Positions 30,400 through 41,951 of a stretch of 41,951 nucleotides of DNA are shown here, one piece after another. The translations under genes were made by a program, and so were the position numbers. The stretch's first letter is position 1. Every line of letters starts with the position of its first letter. The notes beneath the pieces were generated by a model. The model did no database searches. It was not told the origin of the DNA and saw only the letters and a program-made list of their open reading frames with translations. This DNA is from Cyclostephanos tholiformis (Eukaryota > Bacillariophyta > Thalassiosirophyceae > Thalassiosirales > Thalassiosiraceae): contig JALLPB010000456.1 in the NCBI GenBank assembly GCA_036939975.1, positions 1 through 41,951 of the forward strand, in the 5' to 3' direction.

Positions 30400-33270
30400 G
30401 ATTTGGTCAAAACAAATTGAAATTCAACTATGTACTCTCCCCAACATTCTTCTTCCTACTTCCTTTCGTTCAGTCCCTCCACTCAACCTTTTCATCCCCA
30501 GCATGCTCACCAGGAGCAGAAGATCAATGGCAGTCCAGGAACAGCCCACGGACTGTCGTGACGATGCCGAGGCCAACGTTGGAATACTGAACGTCGACGT
30601 TGTTGCCGCTGGAGCAAGAAGCACGATGTCAACAACGGCAACAATGACAATGACGACGATGACGTAGATGATGATAGCAATCAAAACGACCTTTCCTCGT
30701 CCCTCTATGATGTCCACATGTGTCTGCAATACGCTGTCGACTACGGAGGCTCGGGGACGTCCTGCGCGTCCGACGGGGCCGACGGGACCATGACTGTGCC
30801 CGCTCAACCGGCAGCACTCAGGCTTCGAATCGATTGAGTCGGTGACCTGCCATTGCCCCTGACTGAGTTCCATGTGAGGTTGATCAAGTCTAATTGCAAC
30901 TCGTGCGAGATCGAGGACGAATCGTACCACTGAGTGCACTCCGTCCCGTCAAGGAAGGTACATGTTCACAATCACCAAGCGTGGGAGGTTGCGCGTGATA
31001 AGCTGGTGAAGACCATCGCGTACAAGCTTGGGTTGGGACCGGACTATCTATCCGTGGAGCTGGAAATGCTCCTTTTAATGGAGAAGGGCAGTCGCATCAA
31101 TCACTGTTTGATTGATAATGGGGGCGTAAATTTCGTGGGAATGCTCTTCATCCAGCTCCCATCAGTATTCACGGGAGGGAAGGTCGGCATATTCGATCTC
31201 GGTAACAAATGTTCCTGCGGCCATGAACACAAGACAATGAGTAATCACTTCGACCTTGGCATTACTTCCGGCAAATCCGCCTATTCCTGCTACTTCATTT
31301 GCCACTACAGCGACCGTGAACTCAAGATTGCCAAGATACAAAGTGGGTCACGTGTTTTGCTCCAATATTCTCTGCACTATAAAATTGAGCCAACGCCCAC
31401 TTTGAATTCTCTCAATAGTTCAATGATAAGGGAGATTATATGTTTATGTTGACATTTCTACTGGATGATCTGATCAAAACTAATCACTTGAATGAATCTC
31501 AGTTGCCGCTGAAACGTTCCCTAGAATTTCTGCCTCCGGCAGATCGGTTGCTACTCATTCCAATGGCGAAAGAGTACACCGCTGTTTCTCTTGCAAGCAA
31601 AGGAATCAACTCGTTGGCGAATTCTGACTGGGTATATCTTGAAGCAACCAAGGCGGCCACTAAAAGTAGGTGGAAGATTCGCATCATTACAGCTGAGCTT
31701 GATTTTAGGGTTCAAACGAGCCGCTATGACTACGACATCCAAGGCCACATTGTATGACAAGGAAGGCCATGATATAACATCTGAAGATGGGTGGTTGCGT
31801 GAAATTGTGGATTTTGAATCTTTCAACAGATTCGGCCCAGATGGAATAGTGCTTGCTGACGCTGATGATGACTTTGTTGACATTTGGGGGCCTTGTGTCC
31901 ATGAAAGCATCACTGGGGAATACGTAAGAAACACAAAGCGTTTATACAGAGCTAGCTTTATTCTTGGCAAGTGTCAACCAACTATTCTAGTTTGTGCATA
32001 TTGCTGTGTTGTATTGCTTACATGCAATTGTCATTACTTTTTAGCATACGACCCAAGTTGCTCTGATTTTGAGCTCAAATGCCTTAGTGGATGTAGTGGC
32101 ATCGCTGAAGTTAGGGCAAAGGCCATAAAAACATGCAATTACAGCCTTCTCAAAAGACTGCTCGCAGTAGTTAAATCAAAACTGAAGTGTGATTTTGATG
32201 TTAAGTCCTGTCAAACATTGATAATAATGCTGACAAAGGTCAACTGGCAAAAGTGCCCAACTCAGGATTTTCTATGTTAGAAGAATATTCTCTCTCCTCT
32301 CACCTTCCCAAGACCCTGATTCTCAACTCTACGATGATTTGCTAGCTGCAGTCACAAGGTTTGGTCATTGCCATTTCATGGATGTTATTTCGGCGTTTTT
32401 GAGTGACACAAGAAGAAAGTGCCGGCAGTACGTGTTCGTTTTTCTGGAGAGGGCCAATTTCATCCTCAAGCTGAATGCGCATTTTGAGAACAAATCCAAT
32501 TATATGAGTAAAATTGTAGCCTATCTTACTTCCTTCGGAGCGGGGGAATATGCATCTCAAGGCAGTGTAATCAATGAGACTATTTCGAGTTTGATTTCCT
32601 GGCATGGGTGGGATGCAATGTGACCGGTGGTTCAAGCTTTGCTCAGCTTCGTGCACAGAAAATCATGTCCCAACAGTTATTCTCAATAGAACTTTTCTCT
32701 TGTGGAAGGTGCTGGACCATCAGTATGACTTCATGCACGTTAGTTTTGGAGAGTCTGCTGAAGATTTCTCAGAGCGTCTTGTCAACCTCATTTCTGACAA
32801 TGCACTTGATGAAGAAAATCAAGAAATGTTTGTCAAGGCACTTTGGTACATTATGGCGTATGGCTCCACTCCTCAGCATCTACTTCTTGGGAAATGGAAA
32901 ATCCAATCCAAAGCAATGTTTATGGCATTTCTTGCAACCGTATCTTCTCAATCAGCTGGTCTTGAGTTTGAAATGCAAGGCTTTCTACTGGATGTTCTGA
33001 ATACTTGTTATAATTGGAACTACCCTTTGGATCCAACAATCATCACTGAACTCAGGACCCTCCCACCTCTACATATTCGTAAGATCTTCACTGAGTTTCT
33101 GGCCTTGCCACTTCTTGAAGACATCAATAAAAGACTCGCTCTTCATCATGCCAGCAATAGTAATTCTGTATCATACAAGGCTGTGATAGATGTATTTGAC
33201 AAAAGCTGCATCCGTTCAAGACCCCTTACAAATCCATCATTTAGGTGTGGCACAAAACTCAAGTCTTAAA
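30400..33270 (+). pseudogene. Relic of a prolyl-4-hydroxylase-like 2OG-Fe(II) oxygenase gene
   Basis: Coding-like pieces in shifting plus-strand frames follow the order of a diatom oxygenase family. They are an acidic stretch and CLQYAVDYGGSGTS (30670-30760), VGDLPLPLTEFHVRLIKSN (30840-30900), HNHQAWEVARDKLVKTIAYKLGLG, EMLLLMEKGSRINH, MLFIQLPSVFTGGKVGIF and YFICHYSDRELKIAKIQSGSR (30934-31452). Then come LLLIPMAKEYTAVSLASKGI and the long C-terminal helical region (31440-33269). The Fe-binding HxD expected after MEKGS.I reads HCL, so the active site is damaged. Stops and frame changes occur at about 30666, 30837, 30930, 31450, 31750 and 32277-32620; some could be introns. The last 30 codons overlap the TIR of the next element. 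Not a functional enzyme as read. Confidence 0.65.
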
Positions 33271-33338
33271 GCGTTAAAATTTCGGATTTTCTCATCTTCA
33301 CTGTTTTATTTTTGATACTAATTCCAGCTTAAGATAAG

Positions 33339-33533
33339 TTTTCTCAAGTCATATTTCTGATAATGCTTAAAGCATTAGTTTTTGTCCTGTGATCTAATCT
33401 CCCAAACATTTGTTGCAAACTTCTACAGTTTGAATTCCGCTGTCACTTTCTTTTTCTCAAGTCGCATTTCTCATAATCTTTTAAGCATTCGTTTCTGTTC
33501 TATGATCAAATGTCCCAAACATTTCCTTGCAAA
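33339..33533. repeat. Tandem pair of ~82-bp repeats inside the transposon end
   Basis: TTTCTCAAGTC..ATTTCT.ATAAT...AAGCATT.GTTT...CCCAAACATTT..TTGCAAA occurs at 33339-33420 and 33452-33533 (period 113) with about 80% identity by eye. Each copy contains the TTAAGCATT box shared with the other end of the element, so the pair may be duplicated subterminal binding sites. Confidence 0.65.
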
Positions 33534-33872
33534 TCACCCTTGTACTGATACCTATATGATCACTCGACTACTTTCACCCTATTGACCAATGTTTGAAACA
33601 TTACACGTACTCCCAAGTTTTAATGTTAAAAGAAATAAAGACACAATGTTGCCCATTACCAATTCCTACAAAGGATTCTCAATTCTCAACCAAACAGTAA
33701 ATATGCTTCAAGCATTAATACTTCAAAAGCAACACAAACCTAATAAGATTACATGCTCCCACTGGTACTTGCACTTGAATTGAGCTGTGTGATGAAGCGT
33801 GCGTGTCTCTCCATGGCAGCCTTTGTAGCTGGCTTCCAACTCTCCAATTCCCATCTTATATTGTCCTTATTC

Positions 33873-36190
33873 TTACTCTCTCCATTCGAGATAGTCACTC
33901 CTTGCCAACTCTAAGAATTTTTCACTGTGGAACAAAAATGCACACTTGGTGCCATTCCAATGCCGCTTGTTGAGCAGAAACATGTATTTCCTACACGTTG
34001 AGCACATCCAATAGGTCAGCAAGCCACAAACCTCACATGGTCCTGAATTTGTCTTTTTCATAATAGCGTCAAATTGCTTCTGAAGGTCTTCCGTCATTGC
34101 ATAGATTCTTTTTTCAGCAGCCCTCAAGTTTGCAAGTGTTACTCCTGTTTCTGGGAACTCTTCCACAGACAAATTCTTACTCCCTCTCCATCTCATCTTA
34201 TGCACCTGGGTACTCCTCCTAAATTTATTGTCACCTGCATACAAATCATCATGTGGATCATACCTTATCATTTGCTCTGAAAGCTTCAACCAGAACTCTG
34301 AGAAGCTCATCCTCTCCTTCTTTGGAACCATCCACGTTGCATCTAACATACCCTAATAACATTCTAGATACATATCATATGCTGCAATCACACCCATCAA
34401 CATTGCATGGAGGTATGGAGCATGCCAGAATTTCCAGCTGATGAAAGTATTCCCGAGAAGGTTATTAATACCTGCTATGTTAGTTGCACCCATTGACTGG
34501 AAAGATACAAACATTCTTGTGTAGGGCTTTTTGTTGCATGTGGCATCAACTCTTTTCACAGCAAAGATTGGTTGCTCAAGTCAGAGGGAGCACAAAAAGG
34601 GAACAACATTTATGAAAGGGAAAATGGGTCATGGTGCATTTGTTTTCCATTTAGATCGTGCTGCCTCAACACATTGGCGTCAAGGCATCACTTCCTTGAA
34701 TCGGGTTTTAGATCACCAAACTTTGCTCCCATCCTCACATAATTTTCAATGTCAAATGCTTCCACCTTCCAGTTCTTGTAAAAGAACTCCCACCCGTTCA
34801 TCATGCACTTGCCAGTTGCATCGGCCAGGACAACATACGCTCCTGATGGGGTTGTGTGACCATCATACTTCTTGGTCTTTAGATGATAGGATGGGGTGAA
34901 CGTAAACATACTCCACCCATCAGGATTGTCAACATCATCCTTTTGTGGGTCTCCTGGCTTGGACCTGTAACCGTGGAAAGTGAGTGGAGCACTTGGTGGC
35001 ATCCATCTGGCTGGTGCACCGATGAGGTTTGGCAAATTGAAATTGATCAGCTCGTCTGTGCCACTGCTTGGTTCACCAATGTCATTGTCGATCTCTGATT
35101 CAGCACCATGCAAAACTCCCATACCCAACACATGGGATAAAACAATTCTCTCGAGGGCGGGCTTTGTAAAGCTTTCATTATCCTCATCATCATTTGTGAG
35201 ACGACGTGCAAGAGCAACATTGTGTATATCTGCCTTGTCTCCTTCTTCGTCGCTATCCCCACCGTAACCCTCTCGTCCCTCCTCATCTGGATCTCCTTTG
35301 AAAAATAAATCATCCTCATTAGGATGCAGTAGTGCTGTGGTCCCGCTAATGCTCCCACCATTATCGTTTTCGTTACTGATATTCTCAATAATTTCGTTGG
35401 TGATGGCATTGTTATAATCCTCATCATTCAGGAATGAATATTGTTCCACTCGAAAAAGCATAGGCACTGGAACATTATTGAGTGCTATGTGTGGATGTTG
35501 TGAGTTTGCTGGGGTTAGTGTAGATTCCGCGGGAGATGAGTGCAAAGTGTCATGTGAAACTTCAAATAAGGGTGGATCCTGTGACAGAGCAGGTGTCAAG
35601 TTCATAAAGATGTGCCGCTGTGCCGCTCTGGCAGTGGCACTTGCCGCATCAGCAGATGTCATGGATGATGTGCTGGGCATCTTTTTGTCCCCTGCGGTCA
35701 AGAGTTCCTGATAATGTGCATGGTGTAATTGGGGTATTTTGAGCATCTGGGAGACTCATATGAGTGCTTGTTCAGTCATATTATCTGGAACAAATGATGG
35801 ACAGGAGCGTCACACTTGTTGCAATTCACAGGCATCGGAAGCATGAAGTTGCATGGCTTGAAAAAAGACCAGCATGTACACTGAACAGCAGTGGCTGGTG
35901 CTGCTGCTGCTGCTGCATTTCCCCCCCAGATGCCACAGCTGCTGCATCAAACCCCCCCAGACACTGCTGCATTGTCATTTCCCCCTAATGTACCAGCAAC
36001 ATCCTCTGGAGATGGAGACCAATTTCTCTTTGTGGGGAGTTTTCTTCCCTTTGGGCTGGGTCTTGTCACTGCCCCCCCTCCCCCTTTCATGCCTTTATCC
36101 TCGGCAGCATCCCCCCCTGGAGCACCCTTATCCTTTGCAGTAACCCCCCCCCACCACCACGTCTTTATCTTTTGCAACAATGCCCCCCCA
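33873..36190 (-). pseudogene. piggyBac-like (DDE_Tnp_1_7) transposase remnant
   Basis: Minus-strand pieces, N- to C-terminal: an Ala/Pro/Gly-rich segment and CNFMLPMPVNCNKCDAPVHH (36190-35780, a CxxC..HH zinc-binding lead). Next is a 352-residue frame (35746-34688) with acidic linkers followed by ARWMPPSAPLTFHGY, DVDNPDGWSMFTFTPSY, PSGAYVVLADATGK and GWEFFYKNW. Then comes MFVSFQSMGATNIAGINNLL (34559-34353). The C-terminus (34349-33873) has RRSTQVHKMRW and a Cys-rich domain CEVCG...CSTC...KRHWNGTKC typical of piggyBac. The central catalytic DDE region between 34688 and 34560 is mostly missing, and stops separate the pieces. It is therefore inactive. The assignment to piggyBac is by architecture and Cys-rich end. 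Confidence 0.7.
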
Positions 36191-36540
36191 TGCTTCTCAT
36201 TGAGTATGAATCAGCCAAACAGGACAATATTGCAATGTGATTATGATGATATTTGTGCTTATGTGGGATTTCATGATTTTTGGTATGTAAAGTCTACATG
36301 GGATACTGTAGGAGATTAATTTTAAAGCATTATGAACAGACCTTGTGGTGCAAAGCATTGTAGCCAAAGATTAATGACCCAACAATTATGCCGACATATA
36401 AATCTAATGCAGAATTCAACGCTGAATCCATTCGTGCCCTCAGTTTGGTCCAACTCCCAATGCATCAGGGGAAATTTTAATGACAAAGTCAAAAAAATGC
36501 TTTAAGCATTAAAAATTAAAAATGGGTGCGCCACACCTAA

Positions 36541-38400
36541 ACGATAATTAGTAAGACCTAAATACCATTGCTGCCAGGGCATAATAGACATATAAACGCC
36601 AGAAAGCAAAGGCTAAATCTATCATAATTAGTTTTTTGTCGCCAACCCCTGTGACTGTCATTTTTCATTTGTCCCAAATATGAAAAATGCAAGATTTTTT
36701 GCTGAATATTTTATTGTTGCTTTTGAAGGTTTCTGAAAACGGTCGCATTGCATTGCAATTTATTCCTCCTATTTTAAATTTACTGACTAATTTAGACCTA
36801 GGTTGTACATAGAACCGGCTAATTATCTAGGAAAAAAGTGTCTCTTATGCCCCGGTATCTCTTATGCCTCGGCAGCAATGGTAGGTTTTTTGCAGAAAAT
36901 TAAGCTAGCAAAGGAATATCCCTTATGATCACTTGTTCCCCCCTTTTCCGTAAACCACATTAAGTTTTCTGGTACCTATTGTACAGAGGAGTTGGTGTAG
37001 GATAAGAGTGGTCTTACCTGGGTCGCAGCTCAAACTTTTGCAAATTATGGAGATCGAGTCCACTATCAAAGTTTGCCAGTGGATCGCGAAGCTGCCTTTT
37101 TCTGTTCTGCTAGCCATCTTTGTTTCTTTGTAGGAATTCACAAACTTTTTTGCACAATACGAGGCATTTGTTCCTTGCACAACACGGGACATTTGTTCCA
37201 GACAACCTCACTGCCTTTGACGATCGAGAGGAAAAATCAAGGGCACATGGTGGTGTCCATGTACCACATGACCTTGAATGGATTGGATAAGGAACTGCTC
37301 CAATCTGCCAATGGCATATGCCCGTCCCTCCATCCCACTGTCATTACCTGCAAATCGGAGGCGCTGTTATTGCGGAGCAAGTCAATCCTATGGAATCCAT
37401 TGTCGTGATCATCTCCCTCATTTTTGAAGTCAACTAAATACCACGAGATGACAACTGCCTGTGGAATACTACCAAATGACGATGTTATCAAGGAACAGGA
37501 GGATCTCAATCCGTCTGATCAATTGCACCAGAATCACGTGCTGCCAAGGCTGTATCCTGGACTGCTCTACCACAAAGGCATGAGGGCAAGCCATTCCTAC
37601 TCATTGCAATGAGGGAGCATGTTCTCAAACAGGCATAGTCAGGGGAGGGTGGGATCGTTGATGTTGACGTCAATGACATCGATTACAATTAGGCAGGATA
37701 GCTTAATTTAAACAAGCATCCATCTGATTGTCTAATTTTAGAATTTCAACTCTGCCCTTTTATTTTAGAATTCAAACTCTGCCCTTTTTTATTATTACCT
37801 TGCCCCACTACCCGACAACTGTCAACCATGTGGAATACCACCTCCAATCCAAAATCACAAACAGAGTTGATGTTTCACTCTATTGTTCGTAAACTTGTTG
37901 AGAAGGGATTGACTCACCCAACCAATCATCCCAAGTAAGCATTGTTCTCTCAACCAACCTATCCTCATCCTGACAAGGAGGCTTTTGCAAAGGCATGCCA
38001 ATGCTACGACGAAATAAAGAAAAAGGAAATCTACCACAACATTCCCACAAGACCCAGACATCACCACTCCAAAGTTGGTCTCACCATCAATTTCTATGAC
38101 CAACATGTCGTCGACAAAGATCTGCTCTGTCCCAACCAATGTTGATATCCGATGTCCCAGAAAGGAGTGTTTGTTAGATTAGTTAGCATAGCAATAGGGG
38201 ATCATTGGAGTTTGTAGGTTTAGGTGAAAGAATTTAAATAATTCTCAAAGTTTCTGGTTTACAAGCAAGAAGTTTGCTAATTGTAGCTCATAAATTTAGC
38301 TACGACTTTTGTAAGGAATCTTTGCACTTGCCACTGTCTAGCAGTCATAGCTAAATCCTTTTGGAATGGATTCATTTGTCACCAAACAAAGCATTCAATC
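36541..38400. other. AT-rich stretch without recognised genes
   Basis: Only short frames occur. A 17-bp tandem pair (TCTCTTATGCC(C/T)CGG) lies at about 36839-36873. Between 37840 and 38145 a plus-strand frame (HPDKEAFAKACQCYDEIKKKE, HHSKVGLTINFYDQH) looks protein-like and may be the 5' untranslated or gag-proximal part of the following retrotransposon, or an unrelated relic. I see no LTR. Confidence 0.4.
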
Positions 38401-39520
38401 ATGGGAATACGTCACAATGTCAAACAGAGTCTCGTAAAATACAAGATCATGACAATTGATGGTCAACCAACGGATAAAGATTAAAATCTGCTCATCAAAG
38501 TACTCACCAATGCCGCTGGCAGCGTCGCAATCCAAAATGGAGGCAGAGAGCATGGCCACGTTGGCATGGTAATTGATGAAGCTGAATACGGCACCTTCTC
38601 CAATGATGGCATGAAATTTGTTGTCCTAACAAACCGAGGCCCGTATCCAGCAACCGTCAACATGGCAAAGTCATTCGTGAATGGCAAATTGCGAAACACA
38701 AAGCAGCCTGCAATGAGTATGAGACGTACATTGGGATTGAAAACTGCCTTTGAAGGATGATTGTCAAGTCAATCGACCACAAATGGCTTGTCGAGGTTGA
38801 AAGCAAGACAATGGGATTCAACCATCTGTCCCCAAAAGCATTACTCACCCACCTTTAAAGCATTGGTGGAACCCTTGATCGCATGGAAGGGATGGAAGTC
38901 TTCACAAATATCCAAAAGCCATGGGATGGCATCAAAGCCCCCATGGCCCATTTCGCACAAGGCAACAAATTTGAGCGTCAGTTGTTGAAAGTTGGACAAA
39001 GCAAAAACCCAGAATTGTGACTTGCCTTTGCCCTCGCAATGTTCCACGCATCTGGCAAATATGAACCCGCCCTCCGAGATTGGGAGGCAAAGCCCAAGGC
39101 AGACCAGACGTTTGTAAACTTCTATGTTTTCATTCAGAAAGAGTTCGGAAAGCAGCACAAGCAAAACAGACCACAGCCAAATTGGTGGGGCACGGCATTG
39201 CTAACAGCATCACTGACAAGGAAATTGACCAAATCGAGAAGCTCGAGGTACAGGCCCTCATGATTGCCGAGCTTGCAAACAGCATGAAGGACGAGGGTCA
39301 AAAGCAGTTCAAGGAAATGATGGAAATGTTCAAAGCGATGCTCAAGAAAAACTCACCTTCTCCAACCAATCCAAAGAATCCAAAGACAGGAGCGGACAAG
39401 AGGAAGATTAAATGCCAACACTGCAGGTTGGAGGTTTATCACAAACCCAAAGCATCCTTTGAACTTGAAGCCAATGCCACCAAATGCCCTGCAGGTTGTA
39501 CAAGCAAGAAAAGCACCTGA
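38400..39520 (+). pseudogene. Retrotransposon gag relic (second element)
   Basis: Pieces follow a diatom retrotransposon gag: KYKIMTIDGQPTDKD, then NGGREHGHVGMVIDEAEYG and FVVLTNRGPYPATV (38440-38660). A frame change leads to DHKWLVEVESKTMGF, and further breaks occur up to 39080. The last part (39080-39520) is an open helical region ending in a Zn-binding segment CQHCRLEVYHKP...CPAGC. At least four stops or shifts make it non-functional. It is in the same orientation and order as the pol pieces downstream. Confidence 0.7.
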
Positions 39521-39679
39521 TTGTGTGCGGAGGTCAGGCCCACAGAGCAGTAGCAGCCGGGAAAGGTCAATATCACTAAACTAAAACAGCAATTTTTCCC
39601 TTACCTGGCAGCCACTGGACTTAACTTTCCACCCAATAAACCAATATCTCTTTCAACCGCGGATTCCAGCCCCAGACCC

Positions 39680-40540
39680 ATGTCAAAATCGGCCAACCGC
39701 TGGGCTCAACAATTCAAACAATGGAAAGCAATCAATGAGGCCCTGCAACTTGATGCCAATGCAATCAAAGAGACCATCACGCAGGCAATTATTAGATTTG
39801 GGGGCATCAAAAACGTTTGTGAATTCACTATGAGGATTACATCCTACCGGTTGTTCCAACAAAGTAGTCATTACCACCGGTGGCACAAAGCTCCAAACAA
39901 CAAACACTGGGCTACTGTTGACCCGTGTACTCTCCAAGGGTGTCAGAGAGGCAATTGTGGTCCCTGGAATGAGTCAGCCAGCATTGATGAGTGTATCTAT
40001 GCTCGCAGATAACGGATATACCACTGTTTTCTTACCTGACGGCGTGGATGTCTACCAAGCAGGCGACGTTGCCATATCTTCAACGGCGCTGCCAGCCTTC
40101 CAAGGGTGGCAGGACAGCTGGGGACTTTGGATGGTACCAATCGTCGATGACACCCCAATCAGTCCTGGCCTCGATGTCGTAGAAATGGCAACGAGCATGT
40201 AAAACCTGCTGAGCACAAAAGAAGTCATTAGATTCCTCCATGCTGCTTTGGAACATCTAGTAAAGAGGGCTACCTTACCGCGACCCAACATGGCAATCTT
40301 GTCACATTTCCTTCCCCACCAACGGTCCACGACCAACCCCCCCGATTGATCATCGCATCTCCTGAGACCCAAACCATTGAGAAGAAAATCATTGACAACC
40401 ACAAAACCATCCTCAGGACACCCAAGTATATTGATGAGTCCATTGCCGCACGGGTTAGAGCACAACGTCTCCAGTCCCAAACAACTGTTGGTGAAACCAT
40501 TGTCGACCGAGTAGCTCAACGCTGATGCAAAGCAGCCCAT
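39680..40540 (+). pseudogene. Retrotransposon protease-region relic
   Basis: A 110-residue frame (SANRWAQQFKQWKAINEAL..., 39680-40012) is followed after a frame change by VLSKGVREAIVVPGMSQPALMSVSMLADNGYTTVF and AFQGWQDSWGLWMVPIVDD (39918-40202). This matches the segment between gag and integrase in diatom gag-pol proteins, where the aspartic protease lies. The expected DTG-type motif upstream is not clean here. 40200-40540 continues in other frames (ETQTIEKKIIDNHKTILRT). The integrase that should follow is not visible, so the element has an internal deletion. Confidence 0.6.
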
Positions 40541-40567
40541 GCCGCACTTGATCAGGAAACCGGCGAA

Positions 40568-41951
40568 TTGCTCAAGTATTGTCTCTTCTTAAAACACCCA
40601 CGTTTCAAAGATATTCAGAACAAATCCACACCAGATGAATTTGGAAGGTTAGCACAGGGAATTGGAGGGAGGATAAAAAGGACTAACACATTGCAATTTA
40701 TTCACAAGCACGACATTTCAATCGACAGACTGAAGGACGTGACTTACAATAAGTTTGTTTGCACAGTGCGAACCGATAAAAAGAATCCAAATCAAATGAG
40801 GGCAACAATGGGGGGCAACCTCATCAACTATCAAGATGATGTTGGTGTCCCAACAGCCAATCTTTTACTCATCAAAATTTTTCTCAGCAGCATGATATTG
40901 ACAAAGGGGGCCAAATTTGCAATTGCCAATCTCACCAATTTTTACCTTATGTCACCATTGAAGCGACCCAAATGTGCCAAGATTAAATTGACGGATATTC
41001 CAGAGGAAGTAATCAATGACAACCTGCATCAATTAGCAACACCAGATGGATGGATACATGTTAAAGTCACATGAGCGATGTACGGCTAACCTCAGGCCGG
41101 CTCAGTCAGACAGGATCAACTCAAACAACGTTTGAATCAAGAGGGATACTATCAAAGCCAAACTGTGCCCCGACTGTAGAAACACAAAACAAAACCAATC
41201 CAGTTTATCCTGGTGGTTGACGACTTTGGCATTAAATACATCAACAAAGATGATTTGGATCACCTCATCCGCACGCTTGAAAAATATTACGACGTTGCCA
41301 TTGATCTTAATGGAAAAGAATTTGCAAAAATTGAGTTGGATTGGGATTATGAAAATGTCAATGGCGCCTTACCTTCAGAAAGCTTTGAGACAATTCGATA
41401 ACATTGTCCCAACTAAACGGCAAGATTCTCCCTATCTGCACATTGAACCAAAATATGGTACAAAGCAGCTATACGCTGAATATGACACAAGTGCTCCTGT
41501 CAGAAAAGACAAACAAAAGCACGTGCAACAGGTCACTGGAAAAGTTGACGGAACACTTCTGACGCCCATCAGTGCACTTTTTGCCCAGCAGGCCAAGCCG
41601 ATGCAATCAATGATGAAATGTGTAAAACAGTTCCTTGATTATGCCACGACACAAGAACCAGCAGTCACCCCTTACTGTGCAAGCGATATGGTCCTTGCCA
41701 TTCACAGCAATGTGGGATATTTAAATGAGCATTATTTTCTTTCCAAGAATGTCGATAACCCATCGAACAATGGTGCCATTTACAATGAAACATCCATAAT
41801 TAAATCGGTTATGTCCTCTGCTGCCGAAGCCAAGATCGGAGCGTTATATATCAATGCACGAAAAGGGGTTGAAGAAGGCAATATTTTAGAGGAAATGGGC
41901 CATATGCAACCCCCCACTCCCTTTTTGCGCAGCCAATGAATTATCTGTTTG
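40568..41951 (+). pseudogene. Retrotransposon reverse transcriptase/RNase H relic, runs off window
   Basis: RT N-terminal part (IHKHDISIDRLKDVTYNKFVCTVR..., MGGNLINYQDDVGVPTANLLLIKIFLSS) spans 40568-41074. It stops at AMYG*PQAG (two stops near 41072-41090). The catalytic box reads LVVDDFGIKYINKDDLDHLI (about 41208). A frame change near 41400 leads to YLQKALRQFDNIVP, VKQFLDYATTQEPAVTPYCASDMV and the RNase H motif KSVMSSAAEAKIGALYINAR, ending EEMGHMQPPTPF. The RNase H SSAAEA pattern and order suggest a copia-type element. No 3' LTR is reached. Confidence 0.75.

Larger units (their letters stand above)
33241..36540. mobile_element. TIR-bounded DNA transposon relic
   Basis: TTAGGTGTGGC at 33241-33251 is mirrored by GCCACACCTAA at 36530-36540 (13 of 14 positions match when extended). 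Palindromic boxes near TGCTTAAAGCATT recur inside both ends (33270, 33365, 33480, 36323, 36498) like subterminal transposase-binding repeats. Only TA (or TTA/TAA) can be proposed as target duplication, which is weak. The element encloses the piggyBac-like transposase remnant on the minus strand and cuts the 3' end of the oxygenase relic. Confidence 0.6.

Noticed and set aside
35872..36185. Plus-strand Ala/Pro-rich frame (MAGAAAAAAFPP...)
   Set aside because: The minus strand reads as the N-terminal Pro/Gly and Cys-rich lead of the transposase remnant; the plus frame is its shadow over a GCT repeat.
1..41951. tRNA or rRNA genes
   Set aside because: I found no cloverleaf with a convincing TTCRA arm and no rRNA-like conserved blocks on reading both strands; a covariance-model scan was not possible.

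Overview
The window looks like nuclear DNA of a diatom (stramenopile). The reasons are: spliceosomal GT-AG introns of about 70-125 bp; a chloroplast-type presequence with an A/FAP cleavage motif (DAFAP); a multi-domain iota-type carbonic anhydrase; a DUF6824-like (NDVLLGRGG) plus WRKY19-like zinc-finger protein; and LTR-retrotransposon protein families typical of diatoms. A centric diatom is my guess; the sequence does not prove it. Family calls rest on my reading of motifs; no database search was run.

Layout. 1-1585: gene-poor, with a 19-bp tandem repeat. 1586-5029 (+): three-exon two-domain AAA+ ATPase (AFG2/CDC48 type, PEX1-like features in the first domain) with a long Asp/Ser-rich N-terminus. 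5793-7450 (-): three-exon secreted/type I membrane protein with a luminal EF-hand, one membrane span and a cytoplasmic tail of four ELL..GRE repeats. 7914-10190 (-): single-exon MAD1 spindle-checkpoint protein. 10800-12000: imperfect tandem duplications, triplet-rich DNA and a cluster of 18-bp palindromes. 12190-15030 (+): acidic coding-like sequence broken by frameshifts. 15448-17449 (+): DUF2828/vWA-like gene with one stop and one frameshift near its 5' end. 17710-20119 (-): seven-exon, plastid-targeted four-domain iota-carbonic anhydrase, preceded by three TGACGT/ACGTCA boxes. 20994-21781 (+): three-exon DUF6824-like/zinc-finger protein.

22515-29616 (-) is a SAM-dependent methyltransferase gene whose exon 4 is split by a Ty1/copia-type LTR retrotransposon (23166-28427) with a perfect 5-bp target-site duplication. 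Removing the element and one duplicate restores the exon frame. The element carries stop codons, lacks the integrase core and itself contains a 129-bp MITE with 8-bp duplications. The methyltransferase gene also has a duplicated acceptor/exon start.

30400-33270 (+) is a relic of a prolyl-hydroxylase-like 2OG-Fe(II) oxygenase gene. 33241-36540 is a TIR-bounded element with a broken piggyBac-like transposase on the minus strand. 38400-41951 (+) is a second retrotransposon relic (gag, protease region, RT, RNase H) running off the window. Genes therefore sit mostly in the left half and the right half is largely a transposon graveyard. Functional links inside the window are weak; the most coherent module is the carbonic anhydrase with its candidate CO2/cAMP-type promoter boxes.
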